Assembly (NCBI RefSeq): GCF_037026715.1 | Contig: NZ_JBANCG010000004.1 | Coordinates: 1 to 64,000, forward strand | Reading direction: 5' to 3' | Source: Breoghania sp037026715 | GTDB lineage: Bacteria > Pseudomonadota > Alphaproteobacteria > Rhizobiales > Stappiaceae | Length of the DNA stretch: 64,000 nucleotides | Made by a program: the position numbers and the translations under genes | Shown here: positions 53,444 to 62,596 of the stretch, in pieces | How the letters are laid out: each line of letters begins with the position of its first letter | Position numbering within the stretch: the stretch's first letter is position 1 | The notes under the pieces: model-generated | The model's input: only the letters and a program-made list of their open reading frames with translations | Database searches by the model: none | What the model was told of the DNA's origin: nothing

Positions 53444-55594
53444 TCAGGGAAGAATACAGGGAAGACGTTCGAGCGCGACCGTCTGTGACATCTCTAGATA
53501 ACGATGTCGCTGCGGGTCCAGCGCAATCTCCGGATGGCGCGCAAAAAGTGCGGGGACCGCCACGCGAAGGATCTGGCGCGCCATGGCCGCGCCGAGGCAA
53601 CGGTGCAACCCGTGACCGAAGGCGAGGTGGCCGACCGGCTCGTGCCGGTTTATCGACAGGAGCTGCAACCGCGCCGTCGTTCCCGCCTCCAGCCGCTCGC
53701 CGCCGACCTCGACAGGCTTGCGGGCCACCCGGTAGATGTACTTGGTGGCGGCGCAGAGCGCGATCAAGCCATCGAGACGCTTCTCGAACGCCTCCCGATC
53801 ACGCGCGAAACGGCGCTCTTCGGGCGGCAGAACGAGGATGTGATAGAGCACGTTTGCGAGCGTATGGCGCACATTGAAACTCGCCCCGTATAGAACGAGC
53901 ACCAGCGCCTTCAGATCCGAAGCATCGAGCCCGTCGGGCATGTCTGCCATGAGCGCGCCCAGAAGCGGCGGCGGCCTGTCCGCGGCCTGCCCTGGCGGGA
54001 CCATGAGCTCCAGCAGTTCGCCCATCACATCCTGGATGCGCAACAGGTCGCGCATCGCCAGCCACGGATGCAGGACTTCCTGGATCTTCGGCGCAAGCGC
54101 GTCGAACCGGGCCTCGTCGGCGGCTCTCACCCCCAGCACCGGCTTGACCGCGGCCATGAACACGGCCTCGGTGAAATCAGCGACGAGATCGACCTTCGCC
54201 CGCCCATTGAGCCCGCATGCGGCCTCTTCGGCGACGTTTTGCCAGTGCGGTTGCCAGGCGGCAATCCGGTTGCCGCCGAGCTGATCCATGACCAGCCGGC
54301 GCAGCGCCTCGTGCCGAGGACCTGAAAGAAAGAACGGGGCGTTGCGCGCAACCGTAATGGCGGTCGCGAGGTTCCGGCCCGATTTCTCCTGCAGCGCCTC
54401 CAGATGCTCCACCATCGGCGGCGGCATGAAGGTTGCGTCGTCGTTGACGATCGCCCGCGCATCCGCCTTGGACCGGATCTCGACCATGCGCGCGTTGAGC
54501 CGTTCGTTCTTTGGCGCCAGCACGCAGGGCAGCGTCGTCGGACATTGCAGGATCGACGTCAGATGCGGACGGATGCGATCGCGGTGGAGCGCAAGGCCCG
54601 GAAAGGTGTGGGCGAGGCGCGGCAGAACCTCCTCGATGAAGGCCCGCCCGAGCGGCTCGCCGACGCATTTGTGGACGCCCGCACCGAACGACATGTGCGC
54701 GGTACGTTCACCCGTCCGCGCCCGCAACGCCGCATTCGCCGCCACCATGTCGAGGATGATCGTCTGGCCGGCCGCAAAAGGACATCCCCGGATTTCAGCG
54801 TCCTTCTCCGCCACCCGCCCGAGCATCAGCGTCGGCAGGTAGAGCGAGACGACGAGTTCCAGCGTGTGCGCGGCCTTCGAAAGATCGCCGATCTCGTCCC
54901 AGGCCTCGCGCGGACGCAGCAACAGGCCGTGAAGGGCGAACGACATCGTCTGGACGATGGTGTAGGCGGCGATCGCGGCGGAGATCGCGATGTTGACGTC
55001 GGCGCCCAGCGGATCGAGCTCCGGGTCATCGCCCGCAAGGAAGGCGATCAGCGATCCTTCCGGGCGGCGGGAGCGAACGAGGCGATCGGCCAATTCTCCC
55101 ATCGCCGCGTCGATGCGCTTCAGTTCGGAGAGCGGCAGCAACGGTTCGGTCGCGTTGTTGGCGCAACCGATGAGCCTCACCAGCTCGTTGCGATCGTCGC
55201 CGTCAAAGCCGACGAAGTCGGCAATGACATCGCCGAAGACCGGCTCGACGAAATCGCGCACGAGGTCGGGATCGTGCGCTTTGCGCAGCCGCTCAAATCC
55301 TGTCTCGGTCGCCGCCCTTATCTGAGGGCGCCAGCGCTCAATGGCGGAATGGGAAAAGAACGATGCAACCCGGCGGCGCAGCGCGCGGTGCTCCTGGCCC
55401 GACAGGAAAATGAAGCTGTGCTCGATCATCGCGCGGAAGTGCGGCAGCCGCGTTCCGCGCGCCTCGAGCTGATCGAGATAGGGCGCGTAATCGCCGGGCG
55501 TCATCACCGCCGAGCGCAGGATCTCCTTGATCAGGTCGGGATCGTCGACCCGCTGCTCGCGGCTTTTCCATTTGCTCTTCTCGATTGCGACCAC
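53444..55594 (-). CDS. Tandem double cytochrome P450 (two haem domains in one chain)
   Basis: 716 residues; GTG start at 55594 with GAAGAGGTG upstream. Two P450 units of about 360 residues each lie in one frame. Each has the haem-thiolate loop: FGAGVHKCVGEPLGR with Cys310 and FGHGLHRCLGAAMAR with Cys666. Each also keeps the C-helix HxxLRR (His69-Arg74, His428-Arg433). By eye, neither K-helix holds ExxR: unit 1 reads LELVVSLYLP (245-254) and unit 2 reads GLIALCAATKYIYR (609-622). The I-helix acid-alcohol pair is also absent (AYTIVQ; YGASFNV). Such changes suggest non-standard chemistry or a haem fold without monooxygenase activity. Each half is also shorter than a usual P450 of 400 or more residues. 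It lies 3 bases after the FAAL gene. Confidence 0.88.
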   Translation of the reverse strand: MVAIEKSKWKSREQRVDDPDLIKEILRSAVMTPGDYAPYLDQLEARGTRLPHFRAMIEHSFIFLSGQEHRALRRRVASFFSHSAIERWRPQIRAATETGFERLRKAHDPDLVRDFVEPVFGDVIADFVGFDGDDRNELVRLIGCANNATEPLLPLSELKRIDAAMGELADRLVRSRRPEGSLIAFLAGDDPELDPLGADVNIAISAAIAAYTIVQTMSFALHGLLLRPREAWDEIGDLSKAAHTLELVVSLYLPTLMLGRVAEKDAEIRGCPFAAGQTIILDMVAANAALRARTGERTAHMSFGAGVHKCVGEPLGRAFIEEVLPRLAHTFPGLALHRDRIRPHLTSILQCPTTLPCVLAPKNERLNARMVEIRSKADARAIVNDDATFMPPPMVEHLEALQEKSGRNLATAITVARNAPFFLSGPRHEALRRLVMDQLGGNRIAAWQPHWQNVAEEAACGLNGRAKVDLVADFTEAVFMAAVKPVLGVRAADEARFDALAPKIQEVLHPWLAMRDLLRIQDVMGELLELMVPPGQAADRPPPLLGALMADMPDGLDASDLKALVLVLYGASFNVRHTLANVLYHILVLPPEERRFARDREAFEKRLDGLIALCAATKYIYRVARKPVEVGGERLEAGTTARLQLLSINRHEPVGHLAFGHGLHRCLGAAMARQILRVAVPALFARHPEIALDPQRHRYLEMSQTVALERLPCILP

Positions 55595-55597
55595 GTC

Positions 55598-57259
55598 TCA
55601 ACACCTCTTCCGGGACATGCTGTCGAATAGCCCGTTTCGGAAGTCTTGCGCCACCTGCCTGCGCCGTATCTTGCCGCTTGTCGTGCGTGGCAGACGGCCG
55701 CGGGGAACGATATGCACTGCAGTGAAGGTGAGGCCCCATTCGCCAAGGGCAAGAGCACGGATTGCACTTTCGATAGCCTCGCGATCCTCGGGCATGCCGC
55801 CGCCATCAGCGGCTTCCACCGCGAGAACGGCCTCGCCCGAGGCACCGTCATCGGCCATGAAGGCGGCCGCGGCCAGCGGGTTGAGCGCGCGATGCGGGGC
55901 GCAGGTCACCCATTCCACTTCGGCCGCCGACATCTTGCGTCCATGGCTGATCAAAATGTCCTTCGAGCGTCCGGAAATGAAAAGCCGGTCGCCTTCGATG
56001 CGGCCGAGATCGCCGGTTCTGAGGTACGCATCCGTCTGGCCGTCCCCCTCGTGTTCCGCCCCGTCTTCCAGGCGAGCGCGAAACGCGGCCTCGCTCTCGT
56101 CGGCCAGATTGAGGTAACCGAGCCCCTTCGAAGGTCCCTTCAGCCAGATCTCCCCCTCTGCGCCCGGCACGACCTCGCGGCGGGTATCGGGATCGACGAT
56201 CCTCAGGCCTTCCGCAAGCTCGCCATTCACACGGCAGGCATGGGACGGCGCCGGCCTATCGTTCCCCTCATGCCCCGCATCCTCGGGAAGACCGGCGGCA
56301 AACAGTGTCATTTCTGCCATGCCGTAACAAGAGAACAAGGCCTCGCGGCGCAGCCGAGCCGGTGCCAGATGCCGGGCGACCGCCTCCAGCAATCCGGGTG
56401 GAACAGGCTCGGCCCCGCAGAAACCGCGTTCCCAGGTGGAGAGATCCAGCCCATCGAGATCGTCCGCCGACACGCGCTTGACGAGATCGGCAAAGGCAAA
56501 GGCCGGTCCGCCGCTGAACGTCGCGCGCCAATCGGAAATGGCCTTGAGCCACAGCCGCGGGCTGCGCACGAAGTCGTAAGGGCTCATCTGGACGGAAAAG
56601 CCGCCGCTCAGAAGCGGGTAGAGAATGCCGCCCATCAACCCCATGTCGTGGAAATGCGGCATCCAGTTCACGAACCGGCAGCGCTCATCCATCTGCCAGG
56701 AACGCATCACCAGATCGCAGTTGGCGAGAATGTTGTCGCCCGTGATTAGGACGCCCTTGGGATCCTTCGTCGAACCGGACGTGTATTGCACGATGGCGGC
56801 GGGCAGGCTCTTGGACGGGGCGGAACCAATCGACGGCAGCGCTTCTTCCGGCGCATCGGCGAGCACCACGACCGGCGTCTCAATCCCGGCAAGCGCCTCG
56901 CGTATGGCAGGCTCCTGCACCGACGTGCAGAGCACGGCCGCAGCCCCGCAATCGCGCACGATGTGGGTGAGCCTGTCGGAAGCGCTGCCGCGGCGCGGCG
57001 GGGAAACGGGCACCACGGTGATGCCGGCCAGCAGGCAGCCGAACAGGGTCGTCAGGAACACAGGACCTGGCGGCAGTGCCAACACCAAAACCCCCGCCCC
57101 CATATTGCCGAGCTGCGCCGCACGGGCTTCGGCAGCTTCGGCGAGGCCGCCCCCTGTGAACCGCAACTCCTCCTTGCCGCGCTTCAAGGTGCAAAGGATC
57201 TCCCTGTCCCGTCGCTGCCGACAGACATCAAGAAAACGGCGTGCGATCTCGCTGGGCAC
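55598..57259 (-). CDS. Fatty acyl-AMP ligase (FAAL)
   Basis: 553 residues from the GTG at 57259 (followed by PSEIARRFLDV), chosen because GGGGGAG lies 10 bases upstream and the 86 codons before it are low-complexity Arg-rich. Adenylation core motifs: IVQYTSGSTKDPKGV (about 157-170), NWMPHFHDMGLMGGIL, CYGMAEMTLFAAGL, YLRTGDLGRIEGDRLFISGRSKD and a C-terminal lysine in TTSGKIRRRQ. The MPHFHDMGLMGG helix is the FAAL/FadD32-type pattern. It activates a fatty acid as acyl-adenylate and most likely loads the ACP two genes downstream. First gene of the minus operon, divergent from the sugar importer. Confidence 0.93.
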   Translation of the reverse strand: MPSEIARRFLDVCRQRRDREILCTLKRGKEELRFTGGGLAEAAEARAAQLGNMGAGVLVLALPPGPVFLTTLFGCLLAGITVVPVSPPRRGSASDRLTHIVRDCGAAAVLCTSVQEPAIREALAGIETPVVVLADAPEEALPSIGSAPSKSLPAAIVQYTSGSTKDPKGVLITGDNILANCDLVMRSWQMDERCRFVNWMPHFHDMGLMGGILYPLLSGGFSVQMSPYDFVRSPRLWLKAISDWRATFSGGPAFAFADLVKRVSADDLDGLDLSTWERGFCGAEPVPPGLLEAVARHLAPARLRREALFSCYGMAEMTLFAAGLPEDAGHEGNDRPAPSHACRVNGELAEGLRIVDPDTRREVVPGAEGEIWLKGPSKGLGYLNLADESEAAFRARLEDGAEHEGDGQTDAYLRTGDLGRIEGDRLFISGRSKDILISHGRKMSAAEVEWVTCAPHRALNPLAAAAFMADDGASGEAVLAVEAADGGGMPEDREAIESAIRALALGEWGLTFTAVHIVPRGRLPRTTSGKIRRRQVAQDFRNGLFDSMSRKRC

Positions 57260-57676
57260 GACGATCAGGCTCCCCCTCAGATTGCGACGTCCGTTCCGCC
57301 GGAGCGCGACGGTCCCGACACCTCGCCGGCACTCGCTACGCTTATCACGCCGGTCCCGCTTTCGCCGTTCCGTGCGGGCTTGTCCCCCGATCGTTTCAGC
57401 CCTTGCCCGATGTGAACGCGGTCTTGCGGCCGGGCAGCGGCAGAGTAGATTGCAAGGCAACGAGGAGGCCGCGGCCGGGTGGCGATACACGGGGGCAAGC
57501 GATATACTCTCCGGCATGCGTCAAAGTTCATAACGCCGTGATTTCGTGTTATTCCCCACAAAGCGCCCATTTTGCCGCAACTCTACGACATTGTGACCCT
57601 GGCCGGAACGAACCGATACTGCGTCGCGGCCACTATAGGCCAACCGCCAGGGACCAGGAAAATCGAGGGACGTCCA
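57260..57676. promoter_or_regulatory. Divergent intergenic region between FAAL operon and sugar importer
   Basis: 417 bases without a supported gene; they should hold the promoter of the biosynthetic operon (leftward) and of the ABC importer (rightward). The part at 57520-57580 is the most AT-rich (around CATAACGCCGTGATTTCGTG). I see no inverted repeat strong enough to call an operator, and no regulator gene is adjacent. Confidence 0.4.
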
Positions 57677-58933
57677 ATGAACTCATTCAAGAATCTCCTT
57701 GCCGCGACCGTCGTCGCGGCCTTCGCCATGCCCGGCCTCGCGCAGGCTGACGGAACGGTCGAGGTATTGCACTGGTGGACCTCCGGCGGCGAGGCAAAGG
57801 CCGTGGGAGAGCTGAAGAAGGCGTTCGAGGCCGACGGCGGCAAGTGGGTCGATTCGCCGATCGCCGGCGGTGGCGGCGATGCGGCCATGACCGCGCTGCG
57901 CGCCCGCGTCGTCTCGGGCAACCCGCCGACCGCGGTTCAGCTCAAGGGCCCCGGCATCCAGGAATGGGCCGAACAGGGCGCGCTCAACGATGTTCAGGAC
58001 GTGGCGGACAAGGAGCACTGGGACGACGTGCTGCCGCCGGTGCTCGCCAAGATCATGAAATATGACGGCAAATATGTCGCCGCGCCCGTCAACATCCACC
58101 GCGTCGACTGGTTCTGGGCCAATCCGGAAGTGCTCGCCAAGGTCGGCGTGACCGAGATGCCGACCACGTGGGACGAGTTCAATGCCATCGCCGACAAGCT
58201 GAAGGCGGCCGGCATCACGCCGCTCGCGCATGGCGGCCAGCCCTGGCAGGACGCGACGCTGTTTGAGGATGTGGTGCTCGGCATCGGCGGCGCCGACTTC
58301 TACCGCAAGGCGCTCGTGGAGCTCGATCAGGACGCGCTGACCAGCGACACGATGGTCAAGTCGTTCGATCAGCTGCGCAAGCTGCGCGGCTATGTCGACG
58401 ACAACTTCTCCGGCCGCGACTGGAACCTCGCCACCGGCATGGTGATGCGCGGCGAGGCCGGCTTCCAGATCATGGGCGACTGGGCCAAGGGTGAGTTCCT
58501 GGCCGCCGGCAAGGTGCCGGGCAAGGATTTCGTCTGTGCTGCGACGCCGGGCAAGGGCTTCGTGCTCAACTCCGACAGCTTCACCTTCTTCAAGGTGTCT
58601 GGCGACGACAAGATCAAGGGCCAGAAGGTGCTGGCGAGCCTGATCATGTCGCCGAGCTTTCAGGAGACCTTCAACCTCGCCAAGGGCTCCATCCCGGCGC
58701 GCACCGACGTCGCGCTCGACAAGTTCGACGATTGCGCCAAGAAGTCCCACGAGGATCTGATTGCCGCGGTGAAGAACGACACGCTGGTTCCCTCCATGGC
58801 GCACGAAATGGCCGTTTCCCGGTCGGTGCGCGGCGAATTCCTCGACCTCGTGACCAACTTCTTCAATTCGGACATGAGCTCCGAGGACGCGGTGACGACG
58901 CTGGCCGCCGCGGTAAAGCGCGCGCAGCAGTAG
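57677..58933 (+). CDS. Sugar ABC transporter substrate-binding protein (glucose/mannose type)
   Basis: 418 residues from the ATG at 57677 (MNSFKNLLAATVVAAFAMPGLAQA signal peptide). The mature start VEVLHWWTSGGEAKAVGELKKAFE and IAGGGGDAAMTALRARVVSGNPPTAVQLKGP are typical of the GtsA-like glucose/mannose binding proteins of cluster 1 solute receptors. It binds sugar in the periplasm and delivers it to the permeases encoded next. The RBS is GAGGGACG, 6-7 bases before the ATG. Sugar specificity is inferred from resemblance. Confidence 0.9.
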   Translation: MNSFKNLLAATVVAAFAMPGLAQADGTVEVLHWWTSGGEAKAVGELKKAFEADGGKWVDSPIAGGGGDAAMTALRARVVSGNPPTAVQLKGPGIQEWAEQGALNDVQDVADKEHWDDVLPPVLAKIMKYDGKYVAAPVNIHRVDWFWANPEVLAKVGVTEMPTTWDEFNAIADKLKAAGITPLAHGGQPWQDATLFEDVVLGIGGADFYRKALVELDQDALTSDTMVKSFDQLRKLRGYVDDNFSGRDWNLATGMVMRGEAGFQIMGDWAKGEFLAAGKVPGKDFVCAATPGKGFVLNSDSFTFFKVSGDDKIKGQKVLASLIMSPSFQETFNLAKGSIPARTDVALDKFDDCAKKSHEDLIAAVKNDTLVPSMAHEMAVSRSVRGEFLDLVTNFFNSDMSSEDAVTTLAAAVKRAQQ

Positions 58934-58954
58934 CGGCGATCGGATAAGGCAACG

Positions 58955-58983
58955 GGCCGGGACGGAAACGTCCCGGCCTTTCC
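58955..58983 (+). terminator. Intercistronic hairpin after the binding-protein gene
   Basis: GGCCGGGAC (58955-58963) and GTCCCGGCC (58970-58978) form a perfect 9-bp stem with a six-base loop, followed by only TTTCC. It lies 22 bases after the binding-protein stop and before the first permease. It probably causes partial termination or protects the 3' end, giving more binding protein than permease, as in other sugar ABC operons. Confidence 0.65.
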
Positions 58984-59019
58984 GCCCGCCCCGCAACCTC
59001 CCCTGGAGAAAAGATCGCA

Positions 59020-59892
59020 ATGGGACGCCTGCTGGAGCGCTGGCTGCCGAAACTGGTGGTCTCGCCGCTATTCGCGGTCAGCCTTTTTTTCGTCTACGGC
59101 TTCATCGCGTGGACGGTCTACATCTCGTTCACCCGCTCCGGCATCCTGCCCAACTATGATTTCGCGGGTCTGATCCAGTACGTGCGGCTGTGGAGCACCC
59201 CGCGCTGGTACGTGGCGCTCACCAACCTGTTCGTCTTCTCCGTGCTGTTCATCGGCGTCTGCACGGCGCTGGGGATGATCCTGGCGGTGCTGCTCGACCA
59301 GCGCATCCGGGCCGAAGGCGCGATCCGCACGATCTTCCTCTATCCCATGGCGCTGTCGTTCATCGTCACCGGCACGGCCTGGAAGTGGATCCTCAATCCG
59401 GGGCTGGGGCTGGAAAAGGTGGTGCACGATCTCGGCTTCACCGACTTCCGCTTCGACTGGCTGGTCAATCCGCACATGGCGATCTACACCGTCGTGATCG
59501 CCGGCGTGTGGCAATCCTCGGGCTATGCGATGGCGCTGTTTCTCGCCGGATTGCGGTCCGTCGACGATGACATCCTGAAGGCGGCGGCGATCGACGGGGC
59601 GGGGCCGTGGCGCACCTATACCCGCATCATCCTGCCGAACCTGAGGCCCGTGTTTCTCTCGGTCTTCATCATCCTCGCCCACCTGTCGATCAAGAGCTTC
59701 GACCTCGTCATCGCGCTCACCAACGGCGGCCCGGGATACGCCACCGACATGCCGGCGACCTTCATGTATTCCTTCGCCTTCCAGCGTTCCGAACTCGGCA
59801 CGGCGGCGGCGAGTGCGGTGATGATGCTGGCGACCATCCTCGCGATCATCGTGCCCTACCTCTATTCCGAACTGAGGGAGACGAACCGATGA
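59020..59892 (+). CDS. Sugar ABC transporter permease 1
   Basis: 290 residues with six membrane helices (FAVSLFFVYGFIAWTVYISFT is the first). The cytoplasmic EAA loop reads LKAAAIDGAGPWRTYTRIILPNLRP. Similar to GtsB/UgpA-type permeases. It pairs with the second permease whose start it overlaps (ATGA). Ribosome binding site GGAGAAAAGA before the ATG. Confidence 0.93.
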   Translation: MGRLLERWLPKLVVSPLFAVSLFFVYGFIAWTVYISFTRSGILPNYDFAGLIQYVRLWSTPRWYVALTNLFVFSVLFIGVCTALGMILAVLLDQRIRAEGAIRTIFLYPMALSFIVTGTAWKWILNPGLGLEKVVHDLGFTDFRFDWLVNPHMAIYTVVIAGVWQSSGYAMALFLAGLRSVDDDILKAAAIDGAGPWRTYTRIILPNLRPVFLSVFIILAHLSIKSFDLVIALTNGGPGYATDMPATFMYSFAFQRSELGTAAASAVMMLATILAIIVPYLYSELRETNR

Positions 59893-60782
59893 GCGCCGCG
59901 AACTCCTCCGGCATCGTGCGCGCCTCGGGGCTCAGGCAGCGCTTCCTGCGCTATTTGCTCTATGCGCTTCTGGTGCTGTTCTGCCTCTACTATCTCGTGC
60001 CGCTCTACGTGATGATCACCACGTCGCTGAAGACGGTGGCCGAAATCCGCACCGGATCGCTGATGGCGCTGCCCGATGCGCCCACCCTGGGGGCATGGTC
60101 CAAGGCCTGGGACACGGCCTGCGTCGGCGTGCGCTGCGACGGGCTGAAGCCCTATTTCTGGAACTCGGTGGTGATGGTGGTGCCCGCCGTTCTGCTGTCG
60201 ACCTTCCTTGGCGCGCTCAACGGCTATGCGCTTACCAAATGGCGCTTCCGGGGAGCCAACATCATCTTCGCGCTGATGCTGTTCGGCGCCTTCATCCCGT
60301 TCCAGGTGGTGCTGCTGCCGATGGCCCGCACGCTCGGCATGCTCGGCCTCGCCGGCTCCGTCTTCGGGCTGATCCTGGTGCACACGGTCTACGGCCTTGC
60401 CTTCTCCACGCTGTTCTTCCGCAACTTCTTCGTGGGCGTGTCCGACAGCATCGTCAACGCGGCCAAGATCGACGGCGCGGGCTTCTTCCGCATCTTCTTC
60501 TCGATCATGATGCCGATGGCGCTGCCCGCCATGGTCGTCACCATCATCTGGCAGTTTACCCAGATCTGGAACGACTTCCTGTTCGGCGTGGCGTTCACCA
60601 TCGGCGACAGCAATCCGCTCACCGTGGCGCTCAACAACCTCGTCAACACCTCCACCGGCGTGAAGGAGTACAACGTCGACATGGCCGCCGCGATCATCGC
60701 GGCGCTGCCGACGCTGCTCGTCTACATCGTCGCCGGCAAGTATTTCGTCCGCGGTCTGGCCGCCGGCGCTGTGAAAGAGTAG
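59889..60782 (+). CDS. Sugar ABC transporter permease 2
   Basis: 297 residues from the ATG at 59889. Six helices and an EAA loop (IVNAAKIDGAGFFRIFFSIMMPMALPA). A segment with two cysteines (WDTACVGVRCDGLKPYFWNS) in the first periplasmic loop is typical of the GtsC branch. It forms the channel with permease 1. It ends 6 bases before the ATPase gene. Confidence 0.93.
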   Translation: MSAANSSGIVRASGLRQRFLRYLLYALLVLFCLYYLVPLYVMITTSLKTVAEIRTGSLMALPDAPTLGAWSKAWDTACVGVRCDGLKPYFWNSVVMVVPAVLLSTFLGALNGYALTKWRFRGANIIFALMLFGAFIPFQVVLLPMARTLGMLGLAGSVFGLILVHTVYGLAFSTLFFRNFFVGVSDSIVNAAKIDGAGFFRIFFSIMMPMALPAMVVTIIWQFTQIWNDFLFGVAFTIGDSNPLTVALNNLVNTSTGVKEYNVDMAAAIIAALPTLLVYIVAGKYFVRGLAAGAVKE

Positions 60783-60788
60783 GCAACC

Positions 60789-61895
60789 ATGGCCAGCATC
60801 AGTCTCAGGAACGTCTTCAAGCGCTTCGGCAGCACCGAGGTTCTCAAGGGTATCGATCTGGAGATCGAGGACGGCGAGTTCATCGTTCTCGTCGGCCCGT
60901 CCGGCTGCGGCAAGTCCACCCTTTTGAACCTGATCTCCGGCCTGGAGACGATCTCGGAGGGCGACGTGATGATCGGCGACAAGCGGGTCAACACCGTGCC
61001 GCCGAAGGATCGCGACATCGCACTCGTGTTCCAGTCCTACGCGCTCTATCCGACCAAGAACGTGCGCGACAACATCACCTTCGGCATGCAGACACGCAAG
61101 GTGCCGGAGGCCGAACAGCGCGCGGCGCTGTCCAAGGTCTCTGAAATGCTGCACATCGACCACCTGCTCGACCGCAAGCCCGGCCAGCTTTCCGGCGGCC
61201 AGCGCCAGCGCGTCGCCATGGGCCGGGCGCTGGTGCGCGATCCGGAGGTCTTCCTGTTCGACGAGCCGCTGTCGAACCTCGATGCCAAGCTCCGCATCGA
61301 GATGCGCACCGAGATCAAGAAGCTGCACCAGCGCCTCGGCAAGACCATCGTCTACGTCACCCACGACCAGATCGAGGCGATGACGCTGGCGTCCCGCATC
61401 GCGGTGATGGACAACGGCCACATCCGCCAGTTCGCCGATCCGGCGACCATCTACGAGGATCCCGTCGATCTCTTCGTCGCCGGCTTCATGGGCTCGCCGC
61501 CAATGAACATGCTCCCGGGAAAACTGGTACGCGACGGCGGCCTGTTCGTCGCACCGCTCGGGGATGCGACGGGATTGCGCTTTCCGGTCGCAGCCGAAAT
61601 CGCGGACAGGATCAAGGCGGATGACGGCCACGAGGTCGTCCTCGGCCTCAGGCCGGAGACGATCTTCGCCGCCGGTTCCGAGCTTCCCGGTCCCGACCGG
61701 TTCGTCTTCGAGCGGCCGATCGACGTGATCGAGCCGACGGGACCGGACACGATGCTGGTCTTCACCATCGGCGAGACCGAAATGATCGCCCGCGTGCGCC
61801 CGCAGGACGAGGCCCCCGTCGGCGCCCCTTACCGTTTCGAGGTCGAGATGGCCAAGGCCAAGCTGTTCGACCGAGAGACGGGCGTGCGGATGTAA
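60789..61895 (+). CDS. Sugar ABC transporter ATPase (MalK/UgpC type)
   Basis: 368 residues. Walker A VGPSGCGKST, signature LSGGQRQRVAMGRAL, Walker B VFLFDEPLSNLDAKLR and His-loop VTHDQIEAM are intact. The C-terminal 120 residues form the MalK-type regulatory OB domain (VLGLRPETIF, ARVRPQDEAPVG). It drives the import by permeases 1 and 2. End of the four-gene operon; convergent with the CoA transferase genes after 50 bases. Confidence 0.95.
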   Translation: MASISLRNVFKRFGSTEVLKGIDLEIEDGEFIVLVGPSGCGKSTLLNLISGLETISEGDVMIGDKRVNTVPPKDRDIALVFQSYALYPTKNVRDNITFGMQTRKVPEAEQRAALSKVSEMLHIDHLLDRKPGQLSGGQRQRVAMGRALVRDPEVFLFDEPLSNLDAKLRIEMRTEIKKLHQRLGKTIVYVTHDQIEAMTLASRIAVMDNGHIRQFADPATIYEDPVDLFVAGFMGSPPMNMLPGKLVRDGGLFVAPLGDATGLRFPVAAEIADRIKADDGHEVVLGLRPETIFAAGSELPGPDRFVFERPIDVIEPTGPDTMLVFTIGETEMIARVRPQDEAPVGAPYRFEVEMAKAKLFDRETGVRM

Positions 61896-61945
61896 GGGGC
61901 AGGACGGGCCGTACACTCGCCTCTTGTCATCCTGGGGACGCGTCC

Positions 61946-62596
61946 TCAGCTCAAAATCCGCGCACCCGTCACGGCCTGCACCCCCTCCAGCGTGTTGCCC
62001 GGTGCAAGATCGACGAGCCTGAACCCCTCGTCGGTCACGTCCAGCACCGCAAGATCTGTGTAGACGCGGCTGACGACGCCCGGTCCTGTCAGCGGGTAGG
62101 TGCAGCGGGTGAGCAGCTTGGGGCTGCCGTCGCGGTTCACGTGGCGCATGATGACGTAGATCTTCGGCACGCCGACCACCAGATCCATCGCCCCGCCGAC
62201 GGCCGGCGGATGACTTTCATCGAGCGTCGCCCAGTTGGCGAGATCGCCGTTCTCCGCCACCTGATAGGCGCCCAGAACCGCGATATCGAGATGGCCGCCG
62301 CGCATCATCGAGAAACTCATCGTGTGGTCGAAGAACGAAGAGCCCGGGATGGTCGTCACCAGCTTCTTCGACGCATCGATCAGTTCCGGATCAGCCTCGC
62401 CATCGGCCGGCGAAGGGCCGACACCGAGCAGGCCGTTTTCCGTCTGGTACATCACCTCGCGCCCCTCCGGCACGAAACGCGCGACCTTGTTGGGCATGCC
62501 GATGCCGAGGTTCACATAGGCCCCGTCGGGGATGTCCTGCGCCAGCCGGCGTGCAAGATCGTCGTCGCTCAGGCGGTTCAGCGAAAGAGTGCTCAC
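61946..62596 (-). CDS. 3-oxoacid CoA-transferase subunit B
   Basis: 216 residues. Family I CoA transferase beta subunit; the catalytic glutamate lies in QTENGLLGVGP. Other conserved segments: YVNLGIGMPNKVARFVPEG, GGHLDIAVLGAYQVAENGDLANW and GGAMDLVVGVPKIYVIM. It moves CoA between succinyl- or acetyl-CoA and a 3-oxoacid such as acetoacetate or 3-oxoadipate. Both subunits overlap by 4 bases. The pathway is not set by the neighbours, so PcaJ, ScoB or AtoA-type use is possible. Confidence 0.93.
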   Translation of the reverse strand: MSTLSLNRLSDDDLARRLAQDIPDGAYVNLGIGMPNKVARFVPEGREVMYQTENGLLGVGPSPADGEADPELIDASKKLVTTIPGSSFFDHTMSFSMMRGGHLDIAVLGAYQVAENGDLANWATLDESHPPAVGGAMDLVVGVPKIYVIMRHVNRDGSPKLLTRCTYPLTGPGVVSRVYTDLAVLDVTDEGFRLVDLAPGNTLEGVQAVTGARILS

